Assembly: GCA_963737625.1 (NCBI GenBank)
Contig: CAVTTK010000002.1
Span: 1,612,001-1,676,000, forward strand
Origin: Bog-756 sp963737625
GTDB lineage: Bacteria; Actinomycetota; Acidimicrobiia; Acidimicrobiales; RAAP-2
Reading direction: 5' to 3'
Length of the DNA stretch: 64,000 bases
Shown: positions 1-8,939 of the stretch, piece after piece
How the letters are laid out: the number at the start of each line of letters is the position of its first letter
Position numbering within the stretch: position 1 is the stretch's first letter
Position numbers and translations under genes: made by a program
Notes under the pieces: generated by a model
The model's database searches: none
Told to the model about the DNA's origin: nothing
What the model saw: only the letters and a program-made list of their open reading frames with translations

Positions 1-519
1 GAGAGCGAGCTCTACGACGCGGTCGACGCGCTGGGCGCGGGAAGGTTTGATCTCGTTTATACAGGGATCGGTTCGTTGGGTTGGCTACCCGATATCCGAC
101 GGTGGGCTGAGGTAGTCGCTGCTCTCCTGCGACCGGGCGGGCGACTCTTCATTCGCGAATATCACCCTGTTCTGTGGTCACTCGGCGACCCCCGATCCGA
201 CCAGCTGCTGGTCATCGAGTATCCCTATTTCGAATCGGAGGGCACTCATTTCTCAGAGGCACAGAGCTATGTCGCTCATGACGAGCCATTGAGTTCCCCG
301 GACATCGTCCACTTCAACCATGGACTCGCAGAAGTAATCACCGCCCTCATGGATGCGGGAATGGATTTGACGGCCATCGAAGAGCACGACACGGCTCCGG
401 GCCGACCGCTTGACGACATGATGGAGGACGTTGGCCGGGGGGAGTATCGACTTCGTAGCCATCCAGCCCGCCTGCCTGTGACCTACACACTTCAAGCAAC
501 CAGACACGATGGGCGGTAA
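1..519 (+). CDS. SAM-dependent methyltransferase, C-terminal part (5' end outside window)
   Basis: The frame is open from base 1, so the gene starts before the window; the first internal start (TTG at 76) is not the true one. The visible 172 residues hold the later half of a class I Rossmann methyltransferase: strand 4 region GRFDLVYTGIGSLGWLP, an arginine-rich helix, then the post-motif LLRPGGRLFIREYHPVLW typical of the Methyltransf_25/11 group. It would transfer a methyl group from S-adenosylmethionine to an unknown small molecule. The SAM-binding glycine motif is upstream and cannot be checked. Bases 520-778, between this gene and the tRNA, hold no convincing gene. Confidence 0.8.
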   Translation, partial: ESELYDAVDALGAGRFDLVYTGIGSLGWLPDIRRWAEVVAALLRPGGRLFIREYHPVLWSLGDPRSDQLLVIEYPYFESEGTHFSEAQSYVAHDEPLSSPDIVHFNHGLAEVITALMDAGMDLTAIEEHDTAPGRPLDDMMEDVGRGEYRLRSHPARLPVTYTLQATRHDGR

Positions 520-778
520 CGGCTCCTCGGCCGTCCGCCAACTCTGCAGTACCGATCCCGCGGTGAGGATAGATGCCCCCTTCGGGTGAACTACGCCATC
601 ACCGCCAGGACACCGGAAGTGCCGCCGTGAGTCCTCGTTGTCCCTGTGGCGAGATCGATCCGCGGGTGGCAAACCCACCCCTCTGGCGTTGCCGACACTG
701 GCCGGGACCATCGGCCCATGTTTGGCCTCTCGGGGGACCCGCTTGTTCAAGAGTCACGGTCCTGAACTGGGCATTTAC

Positions 779-854
779 TGGTGGGCCGTGCGGGACTTGA
801 ACCCACGACCCCTTGCGTGTCATGCAAGTGCGCTACCAACTGCGCCAACGGCCC
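779..854 (-). tRNA. tRNA-Val (anticodon GAC)
   Basis: Read on the minus strand the 76 bases fold as a complete cloverleaf. The acceptor stem is GGGCCGT/ACGGCCC. The anticodon stem CTTGC/GCAAG encloses loop ATGACAC, giving anticodon GAC (valine, GUC codons). The T-arm contains GGTTCAAGTCC. The discriminator base is A and the 3' CCA is encoded (bases 779-781). Confidence 0.96.
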
Positions 855-956
855 TCGGGGCGTGACGATACCACTGCCGCCTCACCAGACCCTCCTCCAG
901 CCCTTGTGACGACTTGACCCAGAAGCCGGCCCGCACGACCAGCGGCGGCCCCCGCC

Positions 957-1781
957 CTACGGAACGGAGGAGGTCACAGGCGGACTGGTTCGTTCGATCG
1001 CCGCCCAACCTCCGAACTGACGATGGCGCTCCAGCTGGACCTGACCACCGCCCCGCAGTCCGAAGAGCCGCTTGGCGAAGAGCAGGTAGACGGCGATGGC
1101 CACGTTGATGACCAGTGTGATGATCTTGAAGACACTGACGCTGAGGGTCAGTTCGTAGATCTCGAGGGGGATGAGCGCCACGGTGGCCACCAGCGTGAGG
1201 TACTCGGCCCAGCGCTTGGACATCCACAGTCCCACCATCTCGGTTGCCTCCAGCGCGGCGTACGCCGTGACCAGCAGGCCCAGTTGGATCAGTCGGGCCG
1301 GTGAGTACTTGAAGGCCCGACCGAGGTAGCCCAGGACGCCCCGGACCTGGGACTCCCCCGGTGTCGTGCCCGAGAGATCGCTCATGATGTTGACGTAGTC
1401 GCGATGCAGCGTGGCGTCGTGTCGGGCGAAGGTGTAGAGGATGATGGCCAGTGCGGTCAGGACGATCACATGGATGGCCCGGTCGAGGGCGATCAGTCGC
1501 AGTACGTACCTGTCACGGAGCATCGGACCCCGGGCCGGGATCTCGATTTCGTCGCGGTCCGGCATCCGGTCCCGAGAGGGTTCCGCCGGCGGTTCGTCGG
1601 GGATCCAGGCGTCACAGCGGAGGCATCGATACCATCGAGTCCCGGCCCCCTCCCTGACCAACAGCGCATCGTCGGGGCCGATGTGGGCAACGTCAGTGCC
1701 CACCAGGGCATGGCCCTTCCAACCGCAGGTCAACAGTTCATAGAAATTGTCCGGGCGTCGACTCCGGTTCTTCCTCGGCAC
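957..1781 (-). CDS. DUF2127 family membrane protein with N-terminal Cys cluster
   Basis: Predicted integral membrane protein of about 274 residues. After a polar N-terminal part with C19, H24 and a C53-x2-C56 pair (zinc-ribbon-like), there are about four hydrophobic segments starting near residue 92 (RAIHVIVLTALAIILYTFA). The later ones, with ALEATEMVGLW and KRWAEYLTL, match the DUF2127 family. Function is unknown. The frame stays open up to 1940, but that stretch lies antisense to the 5' end of the divergent dioxygenase. I therefore chose the GTG at 1781, just before the residues NFYELLTCGWKGH that begin the conserved part. The start is not certain. Confidence 0.75.
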   Translation of the reverse strand: MPRKNRSRRPDNFYELLTCGWKGHALVGTDVAHIGPDDALLVREGAGTRWYRCLRCDAWIPDEPPAEPSRDRMPDRDEIEIPARGPMLRDRYVLRLIALDRAIHVIVLTALAIILYTFARHDATLHRDYVNIMSDLSGTTPGESQVRGVLGYLGRAFKYSPARLIQLGLLVTAYAALEATEMVGLWMSKRWAEYLTLVATVALIPLEIYELTLSVSVFKIITLVINVAIAVYLLFAKRLFGLRGGGQVQLERHRQFGGWAAIERTSPPVTSSVP

Positions 1782-1829
1782 CCCAGCACCATAGGCTCGG
1801 GATCTGACGAACTGGTGAAGGGGGATGCC

Positions 1830-2660
1830 ATGACGACAGCCGTCGATGCCCGAGCCGATGCCCACGCCCTGAAGGTCGAACGCGATGGGTACACCATCGT
1901 CGAGGATGCCATCGACCTCGCTCTGATCGAAGCCCTCCACGACGACCTGCTGCGCCTGGAGCGGGACCTAGGTGTAGTGCCGGCACGGAACACCTTCGAA
2001 GGGGTGCGCACCACCCGCATCTACAACCTCTTGGCCCACGGGTCACACTTCGAGCAGATTCCCGTCCACCCCGAGATCCTTCCCATCTGCGAACGGCTGC
2101 TTGATCCCGGCCTGCTGGTGTCGTCGCTCTCCTCCATCGCCATAGGTCCGGGCGAGACCCCACAGCCCATCCACGCCGACGATCAGGTCATCCCTCTCCC
2201 CAAGCCCCATCCACCCACGGTGTGCAACACCATGTGGGCACTCACCGACTTCACCGAGGAAAACGGGGCCACCCGCATCATCCCCGGAACGCACACCGCA
2301 GCCCGGTCACCCGACCTGTCCCGTCACTACGACTCTGTCCCTGCCGTCATGACACGGGGCAGCGTCCTCGTGTGGCACGGCAGCCTGTGGCACGGCGGGG
2401 GGGCCAACGCCACGTCGGAGCGTCGGGTGGGAATCGCCATGAACTACTGCGCCGGCTACCTCCGCCAACAGGAGAACCAGCAGCTCGGACTGCCTCTCGA
2501 CACCGTGCGCCAGTTCCCGCGCCGACTGCAGGAGCTGGTGGGATTCGGCGTGTACCGGGGATTGATCGGCCATATCGACAAGGACGTCCCGGCCAACCGA
2601 TTGCTCGATGGGTCGGAGGACTCGCGGCTGGTGTGGGACTACGCCTCCCCGCCGGGCTGA
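1830..2660 (+). CDS. Phytanoyl-CoA dioxygenase (PhyH) family Fe(II)/2-oxoglutarate oxygenase
   Basis: A 276-residue non-heme iron, 2-oxoglutarate-dependent oxygenase that hydroxylates an unknown substrate. The iron triad is visible: H115-x-D117 in PIHADDQ and a distal His in WHGSLWHGGG (H188 most likely). R198 or R199 after it would bind 2-oxoglutarate. This is the spacing expected for PhyH-like proteins of actinobacteria. ATG at 1830 is preceded by a GAAGGGGG ribosome binding site; the frame runs further upstream but only antisense to the DUF2127 gene. The gene is divergent from DUF2127 across about 48 bases and is followed by tRNA-Cys. Confidence 0.88.
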   Translation: MTTAVDARADAHALKVERDGYTIVEDAIDLALIEALHDDLLRLERDLGVVPARNTFEGVRTTRIYNLLAHGSHFEQIPVHPEILPICERLLDPGLLVSSLSSIAIGPGETPQPIHADDQVIPLPKPHPPTVCNTMWALTDFTEENGATRIIPGTHTAARSPDLSRHYDSVPAVMTRGSVLVWHGSLWHGGGANATSERRVGIAMNYCAGYLRQQENQQLGLPLDTVRQFPRRLQELVGFGVYRGLIGHIDKDVPANRLLDGSEDSRLVWDYASPPG

Positions 2661-2686
2661 TCCCGGGGTCGCAGGAGACGACGTAC

Positions 2687-2761
2687 TGGAGGCGGCGGGC
2701 GGAATCGAACCGCCGTAGGGGGCTTTGCAGGCCCCTGCCTAAACCACTCGGCCACGCCGCC
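2687..2761 (-). tRNA. tRNA-Cys (anticodon GCA)
   Basis: On the minus strand the 75 bases form a cloverleaf. The acceptor stem starts GGCGGCG, anticodon stem GGGGC/GCCCC holds loop CTGCAAA (anticodon GCA), and the T-loop is GGTTCGATTCC. The CCA tail is encoded (2687-2689). It sits between two plus-strand genes and is transcribed against them. Confidence 0.96.
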
Positions 2762-2810
2762 GTGGCGTCCGGCGATCCTATCGCCCCCGCCGGGATGCTT
2801 GAATCTCTTC

Positions 2811-3836
2811 ATGCGGATAGGAATGATCGCCCCACCCTGGACTCCAATCCCCCCCCTCCTGTACGGGGGGATCGAACTGGTGGTCGATCAGCTGGCCCGG
2901 GGCCTGCAGGACGCCGGCCACGACGTGCTCCTGTTCGCCACGGGTGACTCGACCTGCCCGGTGCCCCGCCAGTGGGTCCTCCCGGCGGCCGAGGGAACCC
3001 GCATCGGGAGCGCCGTGCCCGAGATCCGGCACGTCATCCATGCCTACGAGGCCGTGAAGGACTGTGACGTGGTGCACGACCACACCATGATGGGCCCGTT
3101 CCATGCCGAGCACTATCCGGGCCTACCGGTGGCCACCACCATCCACGGGCCGTTCAACGAGGAGCTCACCGACATCTACCGGGCCAACGCCGACCGGGTG
3201 CCCATCGTGGCCATCTCCCATGCTCAGCGACGGGCGGCACCGGACATTCCCATCGCCCGGGTCATCCACCACGGCGTCGACGCCACCCACTTCCCGGTGG
3301 GCGACGGCAAGGGCGACGACGACGGACCCTATGTCGTGTTCCTCGGTCGCATGGCGGCCGACAAGGGCGCCCACCGGGCCATCCGGATCGCCCGGAAAGC
3401 CGGCATCCGCATCATGATGGCGGCCAAGATGCGCGAGCCCTGGGAGATGCGCTACTTCACCGAGGAGGTGGAGCCCCTACTCGGACCGGACGCCCGCTAT
3501 CTGGGCGAGGTGTCCCACGAGCGCAAGCTCGAACTGTTGGCCGGAGCCTCGGCCCTCCTGTTCCCCATCCGCTGGAACGAGCCCTTCGGCATGGTGATGA
3601 TCGAGGCCATGGCCTGTGGCACGCCCGTCCTGGCCTTTCCGGAAGGAGCAGCGCCCGAGGTCGTGGACGAGGGCCGCACCGGATTCATCTGCGAGGACGA
3701 CGATGCCATGGTCGAGGCCGTCGGCCGACTCGACCGGCTGCAACGCAGCGACTGCCGCCTGGCCGTCGAGGGCTACTTCTCGACCAATCGCATGGTGGCC
3801 GAGCACATCGAACTGTTCGAGTCGATGATCGGCTGA
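2811..3836 (+). CDS. Glycosyltransferase family 4 (GT-B fold)
   Basis: A 341-residue retaining glycosyltransferase, probably transferring a sugar from a nucleotide-sugar donor to a glycan or lipid. The N-terminal acceptor domain begins MRIGMIAPPW and has the LLYGGIE loop. The C-terminal donor domain has FLGRMAADKG near residue 180 and the family signature EPFGMVMIEAMACGTPV near residue 255, whose glutamates contact the donor. ATG at 2811 is chosen over an upstream TTG because it starts the first beta strand. A TTGAAT hexamer ends six bases before it, so transcription may be leaderless. Acceptor and donor cannot be named. Confidence 0.88.
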   Translation: MRIGMIAPPWTPIPPLLYGGIELVVDQLARGLQDAGHDVLLFATGDSTCPVPRQWVLPAAEGTRIGSAVPEIRHVIHAYEAVKDCDVVHDHTMMGPFHAEHYPGLPVATTIHGPFNEELTDIYRANADRVPIVAISHAQRRAAPDIPIARVIHHGVDATHFPVGDGKGDDDGPYVVFLGRMAADKGAHRAIRIARKAGIRIMMAAKMREPWEMRYFTEEVEPLLGPDARYLGEVSHERKLELLAGASALLFPIRWNEPFGMVMIEAMACGTPVLAFPEGAAPEVVDEGRTGFICEDDDAMVEAVGRLDRLQRSDCRLAVEGYFSTNRMVAEHIELFESMIG

Positions 3837-3855
3837 CCCGGGGGGCGGCCGCCGG

Positions 3856-4083
3856 TCAGCGGTGGCGGCCGAAGAGCAGCTTGGCCACCAGGGCCACCAG
3901 AGCCACCACCACGACCAGCTTCACGATGAACCAGATGACGCCAGCCACGAAGCTGAGCACGGCGAACGCCACGATGACGGCGATGATCCCGCCGCCCACG
4001 ATGAGCACTCCGTCGAACAGGCTGAGCCCGGTCCGTTCCTCTTCGGCCATGTCCCTAGCGTAACGGGCTGCCCGGTCCATCAT
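3856..4083 (-). CDS. Small membrane protein, unknown function
   Basis: A 75-residue protein (64 if it starts at the internal ATG at 4050, MAEEERTG). A charged N-terminus is followed by about 50 mostly hydrophobic residues rich in Val, Ala and Gly, enough for two membrane passes, and a basic end (KLLFGRHR). No family is recognised. It is convergent with the glycosyltransferase, and its 5' end lies head-to-head with glnD. The hydrophobic pattern supports a real gene, but nothing shows its role. Confidence 0.55.
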   Translation of the reverse strand: MMDRAARYARDMAEEERTGLSLFDGVLIVGGGIIAVIVAFAVLSFVAGVIWFIVKLVVVVALVALVAKLLFGRHR

Positions 4084-4143
4084 TCGTCACCTCCGCCGCC
4101 GCCACGCTGACCCACAATGGGCCGCGACGCAGTGCCCTGGTGG

Positions 4144-4156
4144 TACGGTCCGGCCG
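4144..4156 (+). promoter_or_regulatory. Putative leaderless -10 element of glnD
   Basis: TACGGT at 4144-4149 fits TANNNT and is followed by six bases and then GTG at 4156. That would place transcription start on the first base of the start codon. No -35 match is seen. The same spacing recurs before genes at 19114, 23102, 48962 and 58617. Confidence 0.5.
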
Positions 4157-6534
4157 TGTCCCTGCGTGCCCGACGCCAGACGCTCATCGAGCGGATCGAC
4201 CTGCAAGGGGACGAGTTCTGCCACGCCTACGCGGCCTCCGCCGACGAGTGGCTCACCGAGCTGTTCGACCGGGCCACCGAGGGCGACAGCCGGGGTCTGG
4301 CCCTCGTGGCCGTGGGAGGATACGGCCGGTCCGAACTGTGCCCGTTCAGCGATCTTGACGTGGTGCTCCTGCACAAGGGCCGACGCAATCTGTCCGCCAC
4401 GGCCGACAGGATCTGGTACCCGGTGTGGGACGAGGGCATCACCCTGGACCACAGCGTGCGTCGGCCCAGCGACGCCCTGGAGGTCGCCGCCGAGGACCTG
4501 CGGGTGGCCCTCGGGCTCCTGGATGCCCGGGTGGTGTGCGGCGACCCGAAGGTGGCCGAGCCGGTCCTCGAGGGCGCCCGTGAACGGTGGGTCAAGCAGA
4601 AGCCGCCCTGGCTCAGCGTCCTGGTGGATCTGGTGGCCGAGCGCCACCGGTCCAACGGTGATGTCGGCTTCCTCCTGGAGCCCGATCTGAAGGAGTCCCA
4701 CGGGGGACTCCGGGACATCGCCGCCCTGGCCGCCTTGATGCTGGCCGTGCCGGCCTTGGCCGACTACGTCGACACGGTGGCCATCGACACGGCCCGGGCC
4801 GTGCTGACGTCGTCCCGGGTGGAGCTCCACCGCCGGGCCGGACGCGAGCAGAACAAGCTGCTCCTCCAGGAGCAGGACCAGGTGGCCCAGGCCCTGGGAC
4901 TCGCGGATTCCGACGCCCTGATGCGAGCGGTGGCCACTGCCGGTCGCACCGTGACCTGGGAAGGTGACGATGCCTGGAGGCGGCGCGGCGCCTGGCAGCG
5001 GTCGCGGAAATCGGAGCGTGCCCGCCGGAGGTCGGGGGGGCGGGGTGCCGGTGACAGGGAGCTGCCGGTCACCGAGTTCTCCGGTGATCCCGGCATCGGG
5101 GTCACGGACGACGAGGTCGTCCTGACCAAGGCGGCCAACGTGGCGGGAGATCCGTCGCTCTCCATCCGCCTGGCCGCGGTGGCCGCGGAGAAGAACCTCC
5201 CCATCGCCCGCGACGCCCTCAACCTGCTGGGCCGCAAGGCGCCCCGCCCAGCGGAGCCCTGGGACGAGGACCTCCGGGCCCTGCTTGTCCGGGTGCTGGC
5301 CACCGGGCCCGCGGCCATCGACGCCCTCGAAGCTCTGGACCAGCGTCATCTCCTGGAGCGGTATCTGCCCGAATGGGCCGCCGTCCGCAACAAACCCCAA
5401 CGCAACCCCTACCACCGGTTCACCGTGGACCGTCACCTCCTCGAAGCCACCGCCAACGCCGCCCTCCTGGCCCATCGGGTGACGCGGACCGACCTCCTCC
5501 TGCTCGGTACGCTGCTTCACGACATCGGCAAGGGCTTCCCTGGTGATCACACCGAGGTGGGCATGGGCGTAGTGGCCACCATCGGAGCCCGGTTGGGGCT
5601 GCCTCCCGACGACGTCGACACACTGGTGACCATGGTGCGGCTGCACCTGCTCCTCCCCGACACCGCCACGCGTCGGGACCTCGACGACCCGGCCACGGCC
5701 CAACGGGTGGCCGACGAGGTCGGGAGCCGCGCCACGCTCGAGCTACTGGCGGCATTGGTCGAGGCCGACAGCCTGGCCACGGGCTCGTCGGCCTGGGGGC
5801 CGTGGAAGGCCGGCTTGGTGGCCGACCTGGTCGAGCGAACCGGCCGCCTGTTGGCCGGCGAACCAGCGGCTCCCCCGACGCCGTGGATCACCGACGAGCT
5901 GCGCGTGATCATGGACACGGTACGGGAACATGGTGTCCCGGCCCTGTCCATCGACGACCCCACCGTCACCGTGGTGGCCTCGGACCGGTCCGGTCTCTTC
6001 GCCGAGGTGACCGGGGTCCTGGCCCTGCACGGGCTCAGCGTCCGCTCCGCCGTGGTGGCGGGCGAGGACGGGGTAGCTGTGGAGATGTTCAGCGTCGAGC
6101 CGTCGCGCGGCCGGTGGCCGGGCGCCGCCCGTCTGGCCGACGACCTCGCCGCCGTGATGGACGGCACCCTTCCCATCGAGCGCCGGTTGACCGAGCGGGC
6201 GCGCACGTACCGCAACGAACGTCGGATCATGACGCCGCATCTGGTGTCCACCCAGGTCAGCGTGGACAACAACGCGTCGGCCACGGCCACCGTGGTGGAG
6301 GTGCGGGCCGAGGACGTGGTGGGGCAACTCCACCGGATCACCCAGGCCCTGGTGGACTGCGACCTGGACGTCATCTCGGCCAAGGTCTCGACGTTCGGAT
6401 CGGCGGTGGTGGACGCCTTTTACGTCCGGAGTCCCGACGGATCCAAGTTGACCGATCTGCAACGCATCGCCGACGTCGAGGCGGCCATCCGGGATCGGAT
6501 CGACTCCTCGTCCGCCGGAGCGGCCACCGCCTGA
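4156..6534 (+). CDS. glnD: [Protein-PII] nucleotidyltransferase / removing enzyme GlnD
   Basis: A protein of about 792 residues that modifies and de-modifies the PII nitrogen signal protein according to glutamine; in actinobacteria the modification is usually adenylylation. Domains in order: nucleotidyltransferase with GGYGRSE (54-60) and D66-x-D68 metal ligands; a long helical linker; an HD hydrolase domain with LLHDIGKG (H455-D456) and later histidines; and two C-terminal ACT domains near residues 603 and 711. All key residues are present. GTG at 4156 is preferred over 4117 because a TACGGT element lies exactly six bases before it. No glnB or amtB neighbour is visible in this window, unlike the usual actinobacterial amtB-glnK-glnD order. 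Confidence 0.93.
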   Translation: MSLRARRQTLIERIDLQGDEFCHAYAASADEWLTELFDRATEGDSRGLALVAVGGYGRSELCPFSDLDVVLLHKGRRNLSATADRIWYPVWDEGITLDHSVRRPSDALEVAAEDLRVALGLLDARVVCGDPKVAEPVLEGARERWVKQKPPWLSVLVDLVAERHRSNGDVGFLLEPDLKESHGGLRDIAALAALMLAVPALADYVDTVAIDTARAVLTSSRVELHRRAGREQNKLLLQEQDQVAQALGLADSDALMRAVATAGRTVTWEGDDAWRRRGAWQRSRKSERARRRSGGRGAGDRELPVTEFSGDPGIGVTDDEVVLTKAANVAGDPSLSIRLAAVAAEKNLPIARDALNLLGRKAPRPAEPWDEDLRALLVRVLATGPAAIDALEALDQRHLLERYLPEWAAVRNKPQRNPYHRFTVDRHLLEATANAALLAHRVTRTDLLLLGTLLHDIGKGFPGDHTEVGMGVVATIGARLGLPPDDVDTLVTMVRLHLLLPDTATRRDLDDPATAQRVADEVGSRATLELLAALVEADSLATGSSAWGPWKAGLVADLVERTGRLLAGEPAAPPTPWITDELRVIMDTVREHGVPALSIDDPTVTVVASDRSGLFAEVTGVLALHGLSVRSAVVAGEDGVAVEMFSVEPSRGRWPGAARLADDLAAVMDGTLPIERRLTERARTYRNERRIMTPHLVSTQVSVDNNASATATVVEVRAEDVVGQLHRITQALVDCDLDVISAKVSTFGSAVVDAFYVRSPDGSKLTDLQRIADVEAAIRDRIDSSSAGAATA

Positions 6535-6595
6535 GCCCGACGGGTCCGAGAAGGCGGATCGATCGGCCTGTTGGGCCCGTAATCGACCGTTGGGC

Positions 6596-6604
6596 TGGTA
6601 GAAT
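6596..6604 (+). promoter_or_regulatory. Putative extended -10 promoter of the L,D-transpeptidase
   Basis: TG at 6596-6597, one base, then TAGAAT at 6599-6604 form an extended -10 box close to consensus. The expected start of transcription near 6611 leaves a short leader that holds the GAAGGAG ribosome binding site. Confidence 0.5.
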
Positions 6605-6624
6605 TGGTTCACCGAAGGAGATCC

Positions 6625-7806
6625 ATGCCGGCCCCGCACGCACATTCGAAGTCCACAGAGACGCCACGCGCCCCCTCGGGCCGGAAGGTGCTGCCTCTCG
6701 TTACGGCTGCCGTGGCCGTGGTTCTGGTCGCTGTGGCCGTGGCCGCCTACGCCATGCACAGCCCCTCCCCGCGAGCTGACGCCTCGCCCACCTCCACGGC
6801 GGTCCAGGGCGTGGAGGCGTCGGTCCACCAGGGGCCGTTCTCGGTGGCCACGGTCATCCCGGCGCAGGGAGCGACGGACGTCCCCACCGACGCCACCATT
6901 TCGGTCCAGTTCTCGGCCCCTCTCAATCCGACATCCCCCACGCCGTCCCTGGCCCCGGCCGTCGCCGGGGCGTGGCGTCAGGTCACCCAGGACACTCTGA
7001 CCTTCGTGGCCTCGGCGCCGTTCGTGCCCGCCACCACCGAGACCGTCACCATCCCCGGGGGAGCCGGAGGAGTGACCAGTGCCAGCGGCAAGGTCTTGGC
7101 CCAGTCCACCACCACCACCTTCAGCACCGCCCCCGGGAGTACGCTCCGCCTGCAGCAGCTGCTGGCCCAGCTCGGCTACCTGCCCGTGAGCTTCATCCCG
7201 GCCCGACCGCTGAGTGCACCCCAGGAGGCGGCCCAGGCCCAGGAGGGCACGTTCGATTGGCGAGGGACCGAGCCGGCATCGTTGGTGAGCCTCTGGACGG
7301 TCGGCACCCCCAACGAGATCACCAAGGGCGCGGTGATGGCCTTCGAGTCCGTGCACAACATGAAGTCCGACGGCGTGGCCGGCCCGGGCGTCTGGCAACA
7401 GTTGCTGAGCGACGCCGCTGGCGGGACGGTGGACGCTTCCCCGTACAACTACGTGTACGTGTCGAAGTCGCTGCCCGAGACGACCACGGTCTACAGCAAC
7501 GGAACCCCGGTCTACTCCACCCGGGCCAACACCGGCGTTCCTGGCGCTCCCACCGCGTCGGGCACCTTCCCGGTCTACCTGCGTTACAAGGTGACCACCA
7601 TGTCGGGCACCAACCCCGACGGATCGAAGTACGTGGACCCAGGCATCCCTTGGGTGAGCTACTTCAACGGGGGCGACGCCCTCCACGGCTTCGTGCGGGG
7701 CGGCTACGGGTACCCGCAGAGCGACGGCTGTGTGGAGATGCCGCCGGCCAACGCCGCTGTGGTCTATCCCCTCACCCCCATCGGCACCCTGGTGACGGTG
7801 TCCTGA
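6625..7806 (+). CDS. L,D-transpeptidase (YkuD) with Ig-like domain, membrane-anchored
   Basis: A 393-residue envelope enzyme expected to form 3-3 cross-links in peptidoglycan outside the membrane. In order: a short cytoplasmic tail, a membrane anchor around residues 24-46, a Thr/Ser-rich stretch, a Big_5/Ig-like domain starting near PAQGATDVPTDATI, a peptidoglycan-binding-like helical region (ITKGAVMAFESVHNMKSDG), and a C-terminal YkuD catalytic domain. The catalytic signature is clear: H354 in LHGF and S366-D-G-C369 in GYPQSDGCVEM. ATG at 6625 has GAAGGAG six bases before it, so I prefer it to the TTG at 6604. Confidence 0.9.
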   Translation: MPAPHAHSKSTETPRAPSGRKVLPLVTAAVAVVLVAVAVAAYAMHSPSPRADASPTSTAVQGVEASVHQGPFSVATVIPAQGATDVPTDATISVQFSAPLNPTSPTPSLAPAVAGAWRQVTQDTLTFVASAPFVPATTETVTIPGGAGGVTSASGKVLAQSTTTTFSTAPGSTLRLQQLLAQLGYLPVSFIPARPLSAPQEAAQAQEGTFDWRGTEPASLVSLWTVGTPNEITKGAVMAFESVHNMKSDGVAGPGVWQQLLSDAAGGTVDASPYNYVYVSKSLPETTTVYSNGTPVYSTRANTGVPGAPTASGTFPVYLRYKVTTMSGTNPDGSKYVDPGIPWVSYFNGGDALHGFVRGGYGYPQSDGCVEMPPANAAVVYPLTPIGTLVTVS

Positions 7807-7855
7807 GGCCACCGCCTCCTCGGCCGCCCCTCCGGGCTCGCCGCTGAAGTGGGCA

Positions 7856-8695
7856 CTACGGGGCGGGACGGGCCGATGGGAAGTCAGGTGAGCGGTGCTC
7901 CTTCACGGCGGCGAGTCCCTCCTGGGCGTCGGGACCGAGGAAGCCCAGCATCTCGAGGGCCAGGGACTCCCCGAACACCGGGGCGTTGCTGACCATCCAC
8001 TGATTGAGCACCCGCTTGGTCCACTGGATGGCCGTGCGGCTCCCCTGAGCCAGGCGCTCGGCGACGGCCAGGGCCTCGTCCACCACCTCTCCGTCGGGTA
8101 CGCAGCGGGTGACCAGCCCGATCCGCTCGGCTTCAGTCCCGTCGACGAACTCCGCTGTCATCAGGTAGTACTTGGCTTTGGCCATGCCACACAGGAGAGG
8201 CCACAGGATTGCCGCGTGATCGCCGGCGGCCACGCCCAACCGGGTGTGGCCGTCCGACAGCCGGGCCGACTGGCCGATGATGCTCACATCGGCCAGCAGG
8301 GCCACGGCCAACCCGGCACCGACGGCCACACCGTTGATGGCGGAGATGATGGGTTTGGCCGAGGCCAGCATGGCATCGACCACCGCCTTGGCGTCCCGCC
8401 ACTGTTCGACCACGGCGCCGTGATCGGTGGTCATGCGCTCCACCATGGCCAGGTCCCCGCCGGCGGAGAAGGCCCGTCCGGCCCCGGTGATGACCGATGC
8501 CGCCACCGACTGGTCCCCGTCAACCACCGGCCAGACCGCCGAGAACTCCCGGTGGAGCCGTTCGTTGGCCGCGTTGAGGACGTCGGGGCGATCGATGGTG
8601 ATGAGCAGCACGCCGGGCCGGGGTCGCTCGAAACGGAGGTGCTCGAAGTCGTCGTAGGACGAGAACGGGCCGAGGGGTGGGGGTTCGGACATCAT
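7856..8695 (-). CDS. Enoyl-CoA hydratase/isomerase (crotonase) family protein
   Basis: A 279-residue crotonase-fold protein that would act on an acyl-CoA. The two oxyanion-hole segments are present (GAGRAFSAGGD and NGVAVGAGLAVALLAD). However, both glutamates that catalyse hydration in classic enoyl-CoA hydratase appear to be missing. The segment equal to GGGCELA reads GAGLAVA, and the segment equal to PEILLG reads GHTRLG. The protein may therefore do a different crotonase reaction; the exact one is unknown. Two adjacent ATGs at 8695 and 8692 start the protein. The frame is open upstream to 8851, but that part has no family similarity and would run into the next promoter. Confidence 0.85.
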   Translation of the reverse strand: MMSEPPPLGPFSSYDDFEHLRFERPRPGVLLITIDRPDVLNAANERLHREFSAVWPVVDGDQSVAASVITGAGRAFSAGGDLAMVERMTTDHGAVVEQWRDAKAVVDAMLASAKPIISAINGVAVGAGLAVALLADVSIIGQSARLSDGHTRLGVAAGDHAAILWPLLCGMAKAKYYLMTAEFVDGTEAERIGLVTRCVPDGEVVDEALAVAERLAQGSRTAIQWTKRVLNQWMVSNAPVFGESLALEMLGFLGPDAQEGLAAVKEHRSPDFPSARPAP

Positions 8696-8838
8696 CCGAT
8701 CATGGCCTGCTGGGTGGACCGGGTCGAGGCGCCGACCCTGTGACGGCTCTGACCACCGTTCCGCCAGGCTCCGCCCGAGGGCATCGAGGCGGGCGCCGCC
8801 AGCGAGAGTCCGGGGTCGCAAAAAGGTCACGTAAAGTG

Positions 8839-8867
8839 TTGAGTTGTTCACTCCAAGCGGTTACTAT
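8839..8867 (+). promoter_or_regulatory. Putative sigma-70-type promoter of the DUF4388 gene
   Basis: TTGAGT at 8839-8844 and TACTAT at 8862-8867 are separated by exactly 17 bases, the ideal -35/-10 spacing. They lie in an AT-richer pocket of otherwise GC-rich DNA. The expected transcript leader of about 65 bases ends at the ribosome binding site of the next gene. Confidence 0.6.
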
Positions 8868-8939
8868 GAGCAGGCAGGTGTCGCGAGCGAAGGACGCGCG
8901 GAGATGGCTTGGAAACGCCGGTCCTCGGAAGGATCACCC

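Noticed and set aside
253..865. Small genes around tRNA-Val
   Set aside because: All candidate frames cross either the methyltransferase or the tRNA and have no family features.
4087..7812. Two very long minus-strand open frames (538 and 689 residues) across glnD and the L,D-transpeptidase
   Set aside because: They are antisense to well-supported genes, have low-complexity His/Gly/Arg-rich composition and no motifs; long antisense frames are expected in very GC-rich DNA.
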